Part shown: positions 1 through 11,151 of the stretch, in pieces | How positions within the stretch are numbered: the stretch's first letter is position 1 | Layout of the letters: each line of letters begins with the position of its first letter | From: Bedellia somnulentella | Taxonomy: Eukaryota > Arthropoda > Insecta > Lepidoptera > Bedelliidae | Length of the DNA stretch: 64,000 nt | Direction of reading: 5' to 3' | NCBI GenBank assembly: GCA_963576735.1 | Contig: OY755177.1 | Span: forward strand, 8,990,001-9,054,000 | Made by a program: the position numbers and the translations under genes | The notes under the pieces: model-generated | What the model saw: the letters and a program-made list of their open reading frames with translations, nothing else | The model's database searches: none | What the model was told of the DNA's origin: nothing

Positions 1-59
1 AGCGAATATTTTGAAAGTATCGATACTTGTAATCTATCTTCTATCTATACTATAATAAG

Positions 60-330
60 ACTGTAACGAGGTCAAAACTGTACATTAAATAAAAAAAAAA
101 CCGGTGAAATATGTTTTGTTTTCGATACTGAAGGCAAATTTGCTATTTTTGAAAAAAATGTCTGTCTGTCTGTCTATATGTCCGTTCATCACGTTAATTC
201 TACCGGACCGATCTTGATGAAATTTGGCATGAATTTAGGTTATACACCTGGCCAACATATAGGAAATCATTTATCTCGGATTTTGCAAGGGTTCCCACAG
301 GAGCATAAAAAAACATAACTTTTATGTGGT
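60..330. repeat. End of a dispersed insect repeat with TCTG microsatellite
   Basis: A short (TCTG)n run near 158-175 is followed by a stretch reading 'accgatcttgatgaaatttg', a phrase typical of the ends of many dispersed insect repeats. No coding potential is convincing here; the apparent minus-strand reading frame at 200-418 is low in complexity and matches nothing I recognise. The class of element cannot be decided from this piece. Confidence 0.4.
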
Positions 331-879
331 TCCCCATATTTACACGATTATTTTTTTCATCGACCGACTTTATCGGACTCTTCATTAATATTTTTTTTGG
401 AAAAAATAAGGGTTTCATCCATTTTCATCAAAATAATTGTCCATTTAATTGTAACGTAGACTTCCTCGTACCTATTTAATCCTTTGCAGGCTTTATACTC
501 GTCGGTTTGTTTAATCATAGTAACTGAAATACGATCTAATGTTGTAAGACTTTCAGTTATATTATGTGTCGCTTAAATTAAGTATATTCCATAACATTGC
601 ATTGTTGCTCTTTGTGTTTTTCACTAATTTTACTTGCACTAACGCAGCTTCATATATTTTGCTCAATATTAAAGGCCAGAAGTTATATTATGATCTATAA
701 AATTGACTCCTCCGTAAATAGTTCGCCAGAAGAACTTTGTATTTAATGCTCTCAAATGATTTCAATATTGTACTTTGTGATTCAATTAAGTAATAAGAAC
801 TACTATTTGCTTCCAAATAAGTTTTGTGGATATGATGTTTTCCTATTTCTCTTCTATATATTATCACTTGTACTACTCG
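331..879. other. No recognised feature
   Basis: AT-rich sequence with no domain, repeat or RNA that I recognise. Confidence 0.5.
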
Positions 880-945
880 GCATTAGTTCCCACTGGGGTA
901 GTCATATAACTATCTATCATAATTTCGTACGAATCTTTACAGAGC
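880..945 (-). mobile_element. RTE LINE 3'-end remnant
   Basis: Plus-strand text 'attagttcccactggggtag' followed by a degenerate match to the terminal RTE coding region mirrors 51330-51385, where the same motif lies just beyond the RTE stop codon. This is a severely 5'-truncated and decayed RTE copy on the minus strand. The tetranucleotide tail seen at the other copies is missing. Confidence 0.5.
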
Positions 946-1699
946 TTTATTTAAATAATGCTTAGATAATTATCAATTGTACATCAAAAACAAATACTTA
1001 TTTTGTTCTCTTAATAATCATCTTACAACAAATCACACAATGAAAATCCTAAATATTTATTTTATTATTTCAAATAAGATAATTTCGTTTAGGTAAGTGC
1101 TAGTTAAGCATGCATTTGTGTTCCTACTCTTTTAGAGTAGATGTATGTTAATTGTTTAGTAACATTATGTCAGTTAATTAAAAATATAATTACCAAAGTA
1201 ATTTCTGCCTTTTTGAAATAAAACTCTATGCCATCAGAAATTATTTACAATCCTGTCTATGTATTTGTATTCATGAATATTATAAACAGTTAAATTATAA
1301 ATACACTTTTGTAATTTAATCAAACATATTAACGGGCACACCGAAAGATTTAAATAAAATGTGACAGGTTCACGCTATAGGAATAAAAAAAGGTTAATAT
1401 AACCGTTAACGAATTGCAGCTCCATTATCTTAAATGGTTTATCTTATATCAATAATAGCTGCTTCTGTATCGATCATTTCTTTGCAAATTTGCATTATGC
1501 TTATTTATTTCCTCGCTTTGCACTCTAGGTTAAGCCCCATACACAATGCCTACACTTCATTGGTACTACGGTGCTTTTCCCCAAATACGCACCATTATTT
1601 GCATAATTCGTAGTACTTGATCCAGTTTTTCTTAAAATGATTGACAAAGGTAGCCAATTGCCTTTTTCTCATTAACTCATATATTTTTGTGGCCTTGCT
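946..1699. other. No recognised feature
   Basis: AT-rich DNA with no reading frame, repeat or RNA gene that I can support. Confidence 0.5.
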
Positions 1700-1910
1700 T
1701 ACAATCCATAAATGTCCCCACCAAGGGATTCGAGCCTACCCTATAAAACGGTAGCGGTGCAGGTTGGCATACTAACGATTACTACCGTGATAGAAGCCGG
1801 GACTGAAGGCTTAACGTGCCCTCCGAAGCACGTAATCATCTTAATTTCCGTGTAATCAGGTGATTCAAGCCTACAATACCTTAACAAAATGGGTTAAATC
1901 TTACAAATTA
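1700..1910 (-). repeat. SINE-like repeat with box-B-like motif
   Basis: On the minus strand 'ggtaggctcgaatccc' resembles a RNA polymerase III box B (consensus GGTTCGANNCC). It sits in a moderately GC-rich segment that contains the phrase 'acgtgccctccgaagcacg', which I associate with lepidopteran SINE-like repeats. Both ends are undefined and no tRNA cloverleaf can be drawn. I read it as a decayed tRNA-derived SINE. Confidence 0.45.
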
Positions 1911-1921
1911 AATTTGTGAGT

Positions 1922-2000
1922 ATATTCGCCAGGGATTGAACCCGGGACCTCCGGACTTGACGCCACGCTCTTAACCGCGAGACCGTGGAGGTAGTTGCAG
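1922..2000 (-). repeat. tRNA-derived SINE head
   Basis: The minus strand carries a tRNA-like A-box region ('ggtctcgcggttaagagcg') and, about 30 bases on, a box B ('cgggttcaatccc'). Spacing is tRNA-like, but the T-stem and acceptor do not pair cleanly, so a functional tRNA is unlikely. It lies next to the SINE-like repeat at 1700-1910 and may be a separate insertion. Confidence 0.5.
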
Positions 2001-3167
2001 CCTTCTCTTTTATTCAACCTTATAAGAAGTGGTAACACGCAATAATGCTTATTGGATATTTATTTCTATTGTTTTTTCTCCAAAGGCTATAGAAAAATGG
2101 GTATGGCACCCTTTAATTTTTATATTGGGGAATACTTTTGTACCGTCATAATCGAACATAAATTGGCTTAGTTGCGATTTGGGATTTGGTAGATATTATA
2201 AAAGTAAGTATATTTGTTGTTTACAATATGTATTAAAAATTTAACGAAATCGTACTATAACAAAAGTAGAATGCGTAAATGACCTATGTTTTCCTAGCTC
2301 GACATACTAAAAGCAGACCTTCCTATACTTATTCGTAAGTAAACAATCTCTTCGCTAGTCTAACAATATGCGAAATCATTTGTTTTTGCAAATCCGCTAG
2401 CTGTTGCTAAAGCATATATTTGCTTTGTAGGATAAACATTCTGTTATGGATACCATCTGATTCGTTTTCCCAATCACTAGGTGAGCAGTATTGAATGTAT
2501 TTTCTTTAAAAAATCGTATTAAAAACTCGTGTTAAAGTTTGAAATAATTTATTATTCTAGTTTTTTTTATAGTGTCTTCGTAAATGTGGTTATCGTCGGC
2601 TAATTTATGAAAGACTATATGCTATTTCGAAATCCTAGTTTGCACTACACAATTGATCATTATTGTTTTGTCTCTTGCTTTTGAGGTGGAATATATTTAA
2701 CTTCTGTGTAGGTTATTTCGTTGTTATTTTCTACATTCTCTTCTTCTTTGGCATCTAAAGAACTTCTTTCCTTTTAATGATCTCCTTCGATCATTGCTTT
2801 GCTGTGTGTCTCTGCATCGTAATTACTTGAAAAAATTTCATAGATTATTTCATTTCACACATTTGTACCTTATACATGTAATGCAGTTAATCATTCTGCG
2901 AGTTTATTTCTGAATTGTGAAAGTGAAACATCCTTGTCACCAATTAAGTCGTACTCGACGAGGCTGGAGTGGATTTGCTACCCAATATATCCCGTCGCAA
3001 CCTTTTTTCTGGCCATTTGTTATTGTTCTTTGAAGTATCATGCTCATTGTTGGGCCCCGATCGTTTGATTTGTAATGTATGCCTTTAGCAGTTGATCTGC
3101 CTTGGTTCCGAATCTTAAACCTTTCTCTAATGGACTATTCAACACAAAAATAATTTCTCTATTCGAT
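2001..3167. other. No secure feature; broken minus-strand frames
   Basis: The minus strand from about 3110 to 2690 has short reading frames with many stops and a faint look of a transposase C-terminus. The match is too weak to name a family. Nothing else is recognisable. Confidence 0.35.
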
Positions 3168-3199
3168 CCAGTACTTAGAGATGTAACGAATGTCAGTTT

Positions 3200-3275
3200 T
3201 TAAGCATTCGCGAATACGAATGCGAATGCGAATATCTGTTGTTGACATTCGCGAATGCGAATGCGAATGCGAATA
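3200..3275. repeat. Left subterminal GAATGC hexamer array
   Basis: Two short runs of gcgaat/gaatgc units separated by a spacer just inside the left end of the hAT-type element. A matching arrangement occurs at the right end. Repeated subterminal motifs are known transposase-binding sites in some hAT elements; that role here is inferred. Confidence 0.6.
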
Positions 3276-3754
3276 TACAGGTTTCAAATTTGGCGCCGTC
3301 TGCTAAGCGCGGCTAAGTAAGCTGCGGTTAAGTGTATGTTGTTTAGTTTTTAAAAAGAAAATAAAAGATTTGATTTTTTTTCTTAGGACAAAATCTTATA
3401 AAGCAAAACATGTAGAAAATTCAGTTTATTTTATTTTTAAGTTTAAATAATTATCAAAGTATGTGTATGTGTAGGCAAGACGAAGACTGATCAAAGCACT
3501 ACTTTACGTACCTACTTAATAAGACTGCCTAAACATGAACACAGTACTATTTGTTTTGTAATGTCATAAGAACTGTGATTTATAAACACAAAAAAGGTAA
3601 ATTATAAAACGAAAAAGATGTTAAGTTCGAACGTTTTACAGTTAAAAAGAAAATATAAGTATTAATACTATTTTGTTTCATTTAAATTTACCTAATATTG
3701 TAATAACATTCTATGTTTCTGCAATTTCATATTCGCAATTTATTCAAAAGATAT

Positions 3755-3835
3755 TCACGAATGCGAATGCGAATGCGAATATAGAAAATCAGGCGAATAT
3801 TCGCGAATGCGAATGCGAATGCGAATATTCGTTAC
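3755..3835. repeat. Right subterminal GAATGC hexamer array
   Basis: Two runs of the same hexamer as at 3200-3275, read here into the right terminal inverted repeat. Confidence 0.6.
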
Positions 3836-3850
3836 ATCACTACCAGTACT

Positions 3851-4594
3851 TCCTAAGATTAGTGCTTTCAAATAGAACTCTTCAGCTTTATAATATCGAA
3901 CAGATACATGTGTAATTTACAAAGACAGATATCCAACTTAATTTATCCGTATAGGTTACATGTGAAATATTTAATGAATAATTTTATAATAACATTTTAA
4001 TCAAATAATCCGAATCCCAAACGGTCGAATTGAATATTTTGATTCCTGAAGTCTATATTTAAACAAAGCAAAATTGTATAATTTAAGCCTATTGTACTTA
4101 CTTTCGATACAACGTGGAAGAGGGAAAGTCTACAATAACTTACATTGTTTTAACGATAATAATTTACACAAAATTAAATGAATAGAAAGGAATGCTTCAG
4201 TTTTATTTATAAGCCTTTCTATATGACAAGGTCGTTAATTTAAAAAAATGCTAAATAATAATTGGTTTCCATTGCTTTTCAGTCAGAACTTTAAGCAGCA
4301 TATTATTTAGAGCCGGATTGTTTTAATGAAATCATACATACACCACATATACTCACAGCAATTACAAATCCTTCAGCAACTTTGTGATGGGTCTCCAACC
4401 ACATCGACAACCATCACTTAAAAAGCTCTCAATACGATAAGTACCTAACAACACCCATGGGAAGAAATGAGTTAGTTGGTTAGTGCTATACTTTTCCGAC
4501 ACCCAGGGTAAATAAAATTGTGCTAAGAAAATTCGATCAACTTGCTACAGTGTTTCATTTTTTGAAAGAGAACATGAATAACTTCCGAGTGCAC
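3851..4594. other. No recognised feature
   Basis: AT-rich flank between the hAT-type element and the poly(T) that marks the 3' end of the next LINE. Nothing recognised. Confidence 0.5.
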
Positions 4595-7230
4595 CTTTTT
4601 TTTTTTTATTTTATATTATTTTCTTTGGAAGATTAACAGACCAACACAAACAATAAAATACTAATTATGAATACACAATGCCATTTACAAATCTTCAACT
4701 ATAGCAAAATAATATAATACTTACAGAACTAAAAATTAAAAAGATTTAGGTAACAATTAAATAATTATAATGTTGAGGTGAGTGTAGAAATTATTGGCCG
4801 AAATGTAAATTAGTTAATAATTTTTTTACTCTTGTAGTGCTTGTATCGAAAATATCTAAATCTACTATTGATTCATTAAATTTAGTACATGCACGTAATA
4901 GAAATGAGTTACGCCTATAATTGGTATTAGCTTTTGGGACACTTAAGACGGGTCGTTTTCTTAAGGCCTTTTGGTTGGTGCGTAAGTAAATTTTGCTAAG
5001 CAACTCGGGACAATCCACTACTCCTCTAACAATATCAAACAAGTAACACATGTCACTTATACGGCGCCTGGCTTCAAGGGGCAAGAAATGATATCGAATG
5101 CATCTCTGATGGTAACCGGCTGTATATTGTCGCGTTTTGTAATCAACATATCGAAGGAACCTCCTTTGGATACCCTCGATACGCCGAATATAGATGTTAT
5201 AGTTCGGGTTCCACACTTGAGACGCGTATTCTAAATGGCTTCTAACAAACGAGCAGTAAATAATCTTAATAGCTTTGATATTATCAAAACTAGCGCAAGT
5301 TCTCATCAAGAATCCCAGAGCTTTTGATGACTTTGATACTATACTGTCCACGTGTTTATCAAACAACAGCTTAGAGTCAAATAGTACTCCAAGGTCCCTA
5401 ATCACATCTACTTTCTGAACATTTTGTCCTTTTAAAATATAACTATTGTTCAAAACTCTTGATTTGCGTGAGTAACTTACATAGAAACATTTCGATACAT
5501 TTAGATCTAGCTTATTCTCTTTGCAATATAGAGTAAATCGGTCCAGGTCGTTTTGAAGTAATTCTATGTCAAGATGGTCATTAATGGTTTTTAAAACTTT
5601 CATATCGTCTGCAAATAATAATATCTTAGAGTTGTGGAAACAGTAATTAATTTCATTGATAAATATTATAAATAGAAGAGGCCCTAATAAGGATCCTTGA
5701 GGTACTCCTGATGGTATTATAGTCCAGTTAGATGAGAAACCTGAGAGAACTACTGCCTGACTACGATTTTCAATGTATGACGATAACCATCTTAGCAAAT
5801 CACCATGAATGCCAGCAACGGATAGCTTGGCAAGGAGTAGGCTGTGGTCAATTCGATCAAAACACTTGCTGTAGTCGGTGTATATGACATCAACCTGACT
5901 ACCTTCATCCATACCTTTCGATATAAGATCATGGGCGAGAATTAAATTAGATGTTGTAGACCTTTTTTTCAAGAAGCCGTGTTGCTCAAGGCTGAATGAA
6001 GACTTTAAAGCTGCATAAAGTTGGTTATATACCAATCTTTCCAAAATTTTAGCAAAGAGACATAACTTAGAGATAGGTCTGTAATTTTCTACATTAGCTT
6101 TATCTCCTTTTTTGTGAACGGGTGATACAAATGCGGACTTCCAAATTTTGGGCACGACACCTTCCTGCAAAGACCTAGTGTATAAAATATATATAGGGAT
6201 CGACAGTGCTTCAGCACACTTAACTACATATAAAGGTGGTATCAGATCAGGACCACCAGCTTTTGAAAGGTCTAGTGATTTAAGTTACTTAAGTACTTCA
6301 GTTTGAGACACCTCAATTGAAGACAGGCTGCAAGTTGTGACAGGGATGGTCTTTTCATGACTTAAGTTTGTAATGCTTGTAGTGCTAGGGTTACCAATAG
6401 AGAAAGTAGAGTGGAAATAAGTAGCGAACAAATTGCTGATATCCTGGCCTGTGTCAGCAGTGACATCTTTGTACTTCATAATTTTAGGAAAGGAATTAGA
6501 CTTACACTTACTTTTAGCATATGACCAAAAAGCTTTGGGATCCTTAATGATGGAAGACTGGATATCTTTCATATACTGGTTATAACAGTTTTCTTCCACT
6601 AAGGCTGCTCTTTGTCGAAGAAGTGAAAAGGTTTGGTAGTCAACGGTGTTACTGTAAACTTTGAATTTTTGATGAAATTTAAATTTCTCTTTTAAAATCT
6701 TTTTTAATGAACTATTGTACCAGGCCGGATACACGTTAGGTTTAACAAGTTTCTTCGGTATGTACATATCACGAAGCTTATATATCTTTTGGTATAGTAG
6801 ATCGACTGCATCGTCTACGCTTCCAGCTCTAAGAAGTGCTGACCAATCTACAGCTTTGAGTTCTGCAGAGATGGTATCATAGTCCCCCCGCTTGAAATCG
6901 TATCTATATTGAGGAAGTTCTTCTAACCTATGGAGTTCAACGAATTTAGTCTCAGTGACAAGAGATCGGTGATGAGGATCTTCGCTTACAAGAGGGGCAT
7001 CACACGATTGTACATTAACTACATCATTTGACAGTACAAGGTCTAGTACTCGGTCATTACAGTTCACTTCACCATTAAATTGAGATAAGTTGCATGCGGC
7101 TATGGTGTCAATAAAATTAACTATTGGTTCGCTACTACTATATTCAGTGGGCCAAAGTTCTAAACTTTTCAATGTTGTGTTTCCGATTGTTATGAAATTC
7201 CTTGGAATATTAGTGCTACTGACAATATGT
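4595..7230 (-). mobile_element. 5'-truncated non-LTR retrotransposon (CR1/Jockey-like)
   Basis: Minus-strand LINE. Its 3' end is a poly(A), seen as the plus-strand T-run at 4596-4607, after a short 3' UTR. Only the C-terminal part of the endonuclease remains upstream, so the copy is 5'-truncated near 7230. The coding region is described separately. Confidence 0.8.
4791..7229 (-). pseudogene. LINE ORF2: endonuclease end plus reverse transcriptase
   Basis: One continuous frame of 813 codons broken by a single TAA at 6285-6287. The N-terminal part (7229-6900) reads like the end of an apurinic-type endonuclease, with the LDLVLSND strand and a DPHH motif. A linker follows, then a reverse transcriptase with PISKLCLFAKILERLVYNQL, the DYSKCFD motif, GVPQGSLLGPLLF, and the active-site FADD at 5604-5615. 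The thumb/C-terminal region runs to the stop at 4791. Family knowledge: this order is typical of CR1/Jockey-group LINEs, where ORF2 nicks DNA and reverse-transcribes the element RNA. The first third of the endonuclease is absent. It is recently dead, since only one lesion is visible over 2.4 kb. Confidence 0.85.
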
Positions 7231-7394
7231 TAAATTAATAGAAAAAGTTTTAAACGAAAATATAATTTTGTTTTTTTTATCGCATTCGAAAAAGTTTGTT
7301 GTTTCATTTTTATTTATTGCTTGACAGGTTTCTCAGAAAATTACACAATCCAAAATTCACCTACTTATGCTTCAGACAAGCGTGATAATTCAAT

Positions 7395-7660
7395 AGATAG
7401 AACACCCGCCTTCCATGCAGAAAGGTTGGTTTCAAATCTCCGGTCTCACATGGCTAAGTTGAACTTATTCATGTGATAGTGTATCCATAAGCAGTGGTAT
7501 ACCCCTATTACTTGAGTACCATGTCTAAGCAAAACGTGAGTGCTCAGAATACCAAGAGACAATATTGTCATGTGATTTTCAGAAGTGTAAGTACCTCTGC
7601 TATCCTTTTGGCAATATACGACGAGTCTGAACGTATGAGTCTTTAAGCCTTGAGCCAATC
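7395..7660 (+). repeat. tRNA-derived SINE, family B, copy 1
   Basis: Contains 'catgcagaaaggttggtttc' with a box-B-like 'ggtttcaaatc', shared with the copy at 10612-10860. This phrase is common in lepidopteran SINEs. The 3' part is diverged and no clear tail is visible. Confidence 0.5.
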
Positions 7661-8054
7661 AGGAAATAAGTTTTACATCACAAGGAACATTTAAGCTGCT
7701 TTTGGCTCGTCATCGGACAATAAATAATAACAAAAAAAATCCGAACAAAAATATGATTGAGAACACTATCATTTTCGTAAACTACTAGTTATATTTCTTC
7801 CGTAACAGGATGTCCGGTCATATAACAAAGAGGATTTTCGACAAAAATATTAAATGCGTCAGTAGATAAAGACAAAGAAAATATTTGAAAACAATATGTG
7901 TAAATATATTCTTAGAAATATTTTTATGATCATATAATTATTAAAGATTTAGATTTTCAGACGTCGTTATTGATTTATGATTATGACAGTTAATTGGGAG
8001 AGTGCGTAGTAAGCGATCGTAGGAATCATACAAGGATTAAATTTCAAAACACCA
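7661..8054. other. No recognised feature
   Basis: AT-rich spacer before the RTE remnant; nothing recognised. Confidence 0.5.
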
Positions 8055-8315
8055 GTACAAATGTAATTAAGGATGAAAAGGTGAATTAATGACTGGAATT
8101 AGAATAAAAAGGGTATGGAAGGATTATTTCGAGGGTCTCTTTGAAAAAGAGGATGACCCCATTACTTCAGCAATTGATATTAATATTAATTGTAAAGAAG
8201 TATTGGGTGACGTGTGTGAAAGTATGTGATAAGTATGGAAGAAATTGTAAAAGCGATGAAAAGTATGAAATTAGGGAAAGCGGCAGGGTATGGTAGAGTT
8301 AATATCGAAATGCTA
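8055..8315 (+). pseudogene. RTE LINE reverse transcriptase, upstream fragment
   Basis: Frame fragments read RVWKDYFEGLF, then after a stop and frame change EEIVKAMKSMKLGKAAGYG and NIEML. The WKDYFE...MK.GKA.G...EML pattern is the start of an RTE-clade reverse transcriptase. Coding stops abruptly at 8316, where a TIR element has inserted. RTE coding matching a far more C-terminal region resumes only at 9850, so the central RT, including the catalytic motif, is missing. Confidence 0.7.
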
Positions 8316-8567
8316 AGTGTTTGTTCACGTTGACTCGCGAGCGCGGTGGCGGGCGCGGTCACGAAATATTAAACATATGACGTATTATCGAAGTGTTCAC
8401 GTACGAAACGCACGTGCGGTCCAAGTAGCGGGCAAACTAGCGCATGTCGCGCGCGGCGCGCTCGCGGTTGGATCAAACGCTTGAAGATGTTTGTGTGTGT
8501 TCACGTCGAACTAGCGGCAGAGCGCGCGATTCACTCGCGACATCAGGTAAGTTTCACCAGTTTGAAC

Positions 8568-9304
8568 TAGGCTTGGGTAGATCCAGCTCCGCGAGGGGAT
8601 TCGAATCACCAGGTTCAGGCTCAGTTCCGGTACTGAATCCTCTTAACCGGGCCGGACCGCTTATCGAATCCGGCTCGGTTATGAAATTCGGAACTGAATC
8701 AAACAACCAAAAAATACCACGCTTACGGAACGTAACGATTGCTGTTGACATACATTTAAAAATCAATTATCTCATATGTATAATGATTCTGTTTGTGTAA
8801 AGGCTATGTTCGCTAACATAAAAATATCCATATGTAAAAAAAAAAAATATTTAGAAACATCTTAACAACATCTTATAACAATATCTACACATAAATATAT
8901 GCAAATCAGAAAGTGACACAACAAAAAACACTATCGTATTTATAATATCACTATAAACACCATTATTCATGAAAAGATTGATAAATCTATTAAACGAAAT
9001 TGGCAAACAAAGAACAAAAAAGGACAACTCTCTTTTCGTCTCTGTCTCCCGAGTTCAAATTGTATTACATTCTTGTCTCGCTCTCACATTCAGCAAGCAA
9101 AGCAAATGTAACGGTAATAATCGAACCGATCCTGAACCTGATGCCTGAGCCTGTTGTTCGAAAACAATAAAACCGAGCCGGTGCGGAGCGGCCCGGTTAA
9201 GCGAACCTGCACCTGATAAGAAAGAGTGGGGCCGGTTAGGCCAATCAGGCTCACGCAGGGATTCGAATCATTTGAATCCACCGAGCCGGACCTACACACG
9301 GCTA
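8568..9304. mobile_element. hAT-type non-autonomous element with 8-bp TSD
   Basis: Flanked by the identical 8-mer gtttgaac (8560-8567 and 9305-9312). Ends are TAGGCTTGGGTAG... and, inverted, TAGCCGTGTGTAGG..., sharing the TAGnC.TG.GTAG.TCC pattern. Interior copies of 'ggattcgaatca' and 'ccgagccgg'-type motifs repeat near both ends. No transposase is encoded. It is the innermost, and therefore youngest, layer of the nest at 8055-10470. Confidence 0.8.
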
Positions 9305-9309
9305 GTTTG

Positions 9310-9479
9310 AACTTGTCGCTCGAAGTGATAGTACGTTTTTCTCTCAAATTATTGTATAAAGTATGAAATACACCATACCGTTCTCTGTCTTTATTAATTT
9401 CGTGCACACCGATTCTAATTTTTAGCATCTCCCACTTTAGGTATGAATTTTCGGTTAAAAATAAAAGATCGTCGTCCAT
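9310..9479 (-). pseudogene. HARBI1-like nuclease N-terminal fragment
   Basis: The minus-strand frame starts at an ATG at 9477-9479. It contains a VHEINKDRERYGVFHTLYNN stretch that resembles the conserved (W)VHPIN...YGEFH.L...LR segment near the N-terminus of Harbinger nucleases. The frame meets the nested hAT element at about 9312 and a stop soon after the far side. No DDE catalytic region is present. I rate this as a family resemblance by eye, not a confirmed hit. Confidence 0.5.
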
Positions 9480-9849
9480 GTTTTCAAGCCCTGACAATAC
9501 GTCATACCCGCGCAAACGCCTTGCGGCTAATATGAACACGAATCGCAACGACCACCGCGCCCGCACCCGCCATCGCGCCCGCGCGTTCCAACGTGAACAA
9601 GCACTTAGTATCGCCGATCAGTCATTTTAATAGGCATGCTATGAACTTAGTGTTTATGTTAACTGTGAAATATGTGGTCATGTTCTATAGCTTTTACACG
9701 TGCCGGCATAGTTTCATACATATACGGTATACCTAGGTTTCAGTGTTCACAGGTGACTGGTACGTGTGAAAGGATCTTTATATTTGCAGCGCGCAGGAGG
9801 TCTACTCTTCAAACCAACAACGATAATTTCGTTCGTACTTAAGAAGTAT

Positions 9850-10464
9850 TATAAAGAGTTTGTATATCTGGGAAGTTTGTTTACAAGGGACGGAAAATGC
9901 GAGGAAGATATTGAGAGGAGAGTTAAAAAGGGAAATGCGGTAAATGGAGCCATAAACAGTTTAATGTCGAGCCAGTCCTTGTCTGAAAAGGCGCGATTTG
10001 CTGTTCACAATGCTGTACTGGTTCCTACGCTGGTGTATGGTAGTAAATGTTCGGCATGGCAAAAGAGGCATGAAAGTAGAGTAAATGCAGTGGAAATGAG
10101 ATCTCTCGGAAGTATATGTAATGTAAGGTTGTGCGACAGAATAAAAAATAGTGTAATTCGTGAACGTTTAGGTGTGAAAGATGACGTAGTGTGCAAGATA
10201 GAGAAAGGAATGTTAAGGTGGTTTGGGCACATAGAGAGGATGAATGACAGTAAATTGGTGAAAGAGATCTATAGAGCCAACGTTGAATCTAATGTGAGTA
10301 GAGGACGACCACGGAAGATACACCTGGACCAAATAGAGTGTGTGCTCAGAAAGGCCGGCGTCCGAAGTATGAATAATAAAAGAGCATGTTTGAGAAGAAT
10401 GATAAATGTAACACAAGCAAAAGCCTACCACAAAGGGAAAATGGGCGTGAGTATAAGTAAGTAA
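9850..10464 (+). pseudogene. RTE LINE reverse transcriptase, C-terminal fragment
   Basis: About 205 codons with the RTE-specific pattern FVYLGSLFTRDGKCEEDI, LVPTLVYGSKCSAWQKRH, a GMLRWFGHIERM block and a SRGRPRK...DQIE end. The same protein segment recurs at 31575-31722 and 51327-51551 in this window. The normal C-terminal stretch is replaced by a short altered tail and the frame ends inside the element's (TAAG)n tail. The catalytic RT motifs lie upstream of 9850 and are missing from this copy. Confidence 0.8.
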
Positions 10465-10470
10465 GTAAGA
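10440..10470 (+). repeat. RTE 3' terminus with TAAG tail
   Basis: Reads 'atgggcgtgagtataagtaa' followed by gtaagtaag. The cgtgagtat core matches the 3' end of the RTE copy at 51295-51345 and of the SINE family described below; the simple tail here is TAAG instead of TATG. Confidence 0.65.
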
Positions 10471-10611
10471 TTAAATTTCAAAATTTTCTTTTATTCTACC
10501 AATCCCCGTACTCCTAATTGCCAACTATACAATGAAAAAATACATACATAGCTGTCGTAAAAACTGACAGATAATAACCGATGACACTACTGACAACAGT
10601 GATAACTAGGT

Positions 10612-10860
10612 GGGAAGAACAACCGCCTATCATGCAGAGAGGCTTGGTTTCAAATAACGAGTCAGCCCTACAGTTAAATGTCTTTTCTTAAGTCATATGT
10701 GTAATTCGCGGTACCATGGTGATTATCGGTTAGGAATATCGTAAGGCAACCCACATAGCTGAATGGTACTTTTTCATGTGACAGAATAGCCCTGCTCTAC
10801 TGCGTTATAGCACTGTCCTAGCAAAATGTGGCGAATGCGGTGTCTCGCAATAGAGTAAGT
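10612..10860 (+). repeat. tRNA-derived SINE, family B, copy 2
   Basis: Contains 'catgcagagaggcttggttt' with a box-B-like 'ggtttcaaata', parallel to 7395-7660. The two copies stay alignable in patches over about 200 bp. Confidence 0.5.
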
Positions 10861-11151
10861 TCCTTTTTTTACTCCATTTATTATATTCATATTCCTCTTT
10901 TGATAAAAACTTTGTTCTTGCATTTTTTTGCATATTTGAAATAGGAGTGCAAAGCATGATATTTAACTTTTATGCGATAAGCTCTAAATTTACATACCAG
11001 TAATCTGAAATCTTGTCTGATATTTATGTTTTACAATTCATGTACAAAAATGCTTGATTCCACTCATAGAGGACTTCACTAAATATAGAAGAAACAAAGA
11101 ATGACATTATCCGTTTCAGATTCGACGGATTCAGTTATTACCACTAACTTA

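Larger units (their letters stand above)
3176..3842. mobile_element. Non-autonomous hAT-type element with 8-bp TSD
   Basis: The ends are inverted repeats beginning TAG(A/T)GATGTAACGAAT and the element is flanked on both sides by the identical 8-mer ccagtact (3168-3175 and 3843-3850). An 8-bp duplication with TAG...CTA ends is the hallmark of the hAT superfamily. Inside each end lie short arrays of the hexamer gaatgc/gcgaat (3200-3275 and 3755-3830). There is no transposase; a spurious reading frame across the right array (3673-3915) only translates the hexamer. Length is 667 bp, so it must be moved in trans. Confidence 0.85.
8316..9605. mobile_element. Harbinger-like TIR element inserted in the RTE LINE
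   Basis: Left end AGTGTTTGTTCACGTTG (8316) matches the inverted right end AGTGCTTGTTCACGTTGG (ending 9605). The subterminal zones are GC-rich and also inverted (ggcgggcgcgg type). It interrupts RTE coding sequence. A short HARBI1-like protein piece lies inside on the minus strand. A TA dinucleotide flanks both ends; the 3-bp TWA duplication expected of Harbinger elements is not clean. A hAT element is nested within it at 8568-9304. Confidence 0.6.

Noticed and set aside
2690..3110. Possible transposase C-terminus on the minus strand
   Set aside because: Too many stops and only a vague resemblance; no diagnostic motif.
3190..3840. CRISPR-like repeat array
   Set aside because: Repeats are short tandem hexamers without unique spacers, in a eukaryotic transposon.
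3673..3915. Frame encoding NANANAN/CECECE repeats
   Set aside because: Translation of the gaatgc hexamer array at the end of a hAT-type element.
8444..8800. 118-codon plus-strand frame
   Set aside because: Crosses the boundary between the Harbinger-like element and the nested hAT element; GC-rich TIR sequence, no domain.
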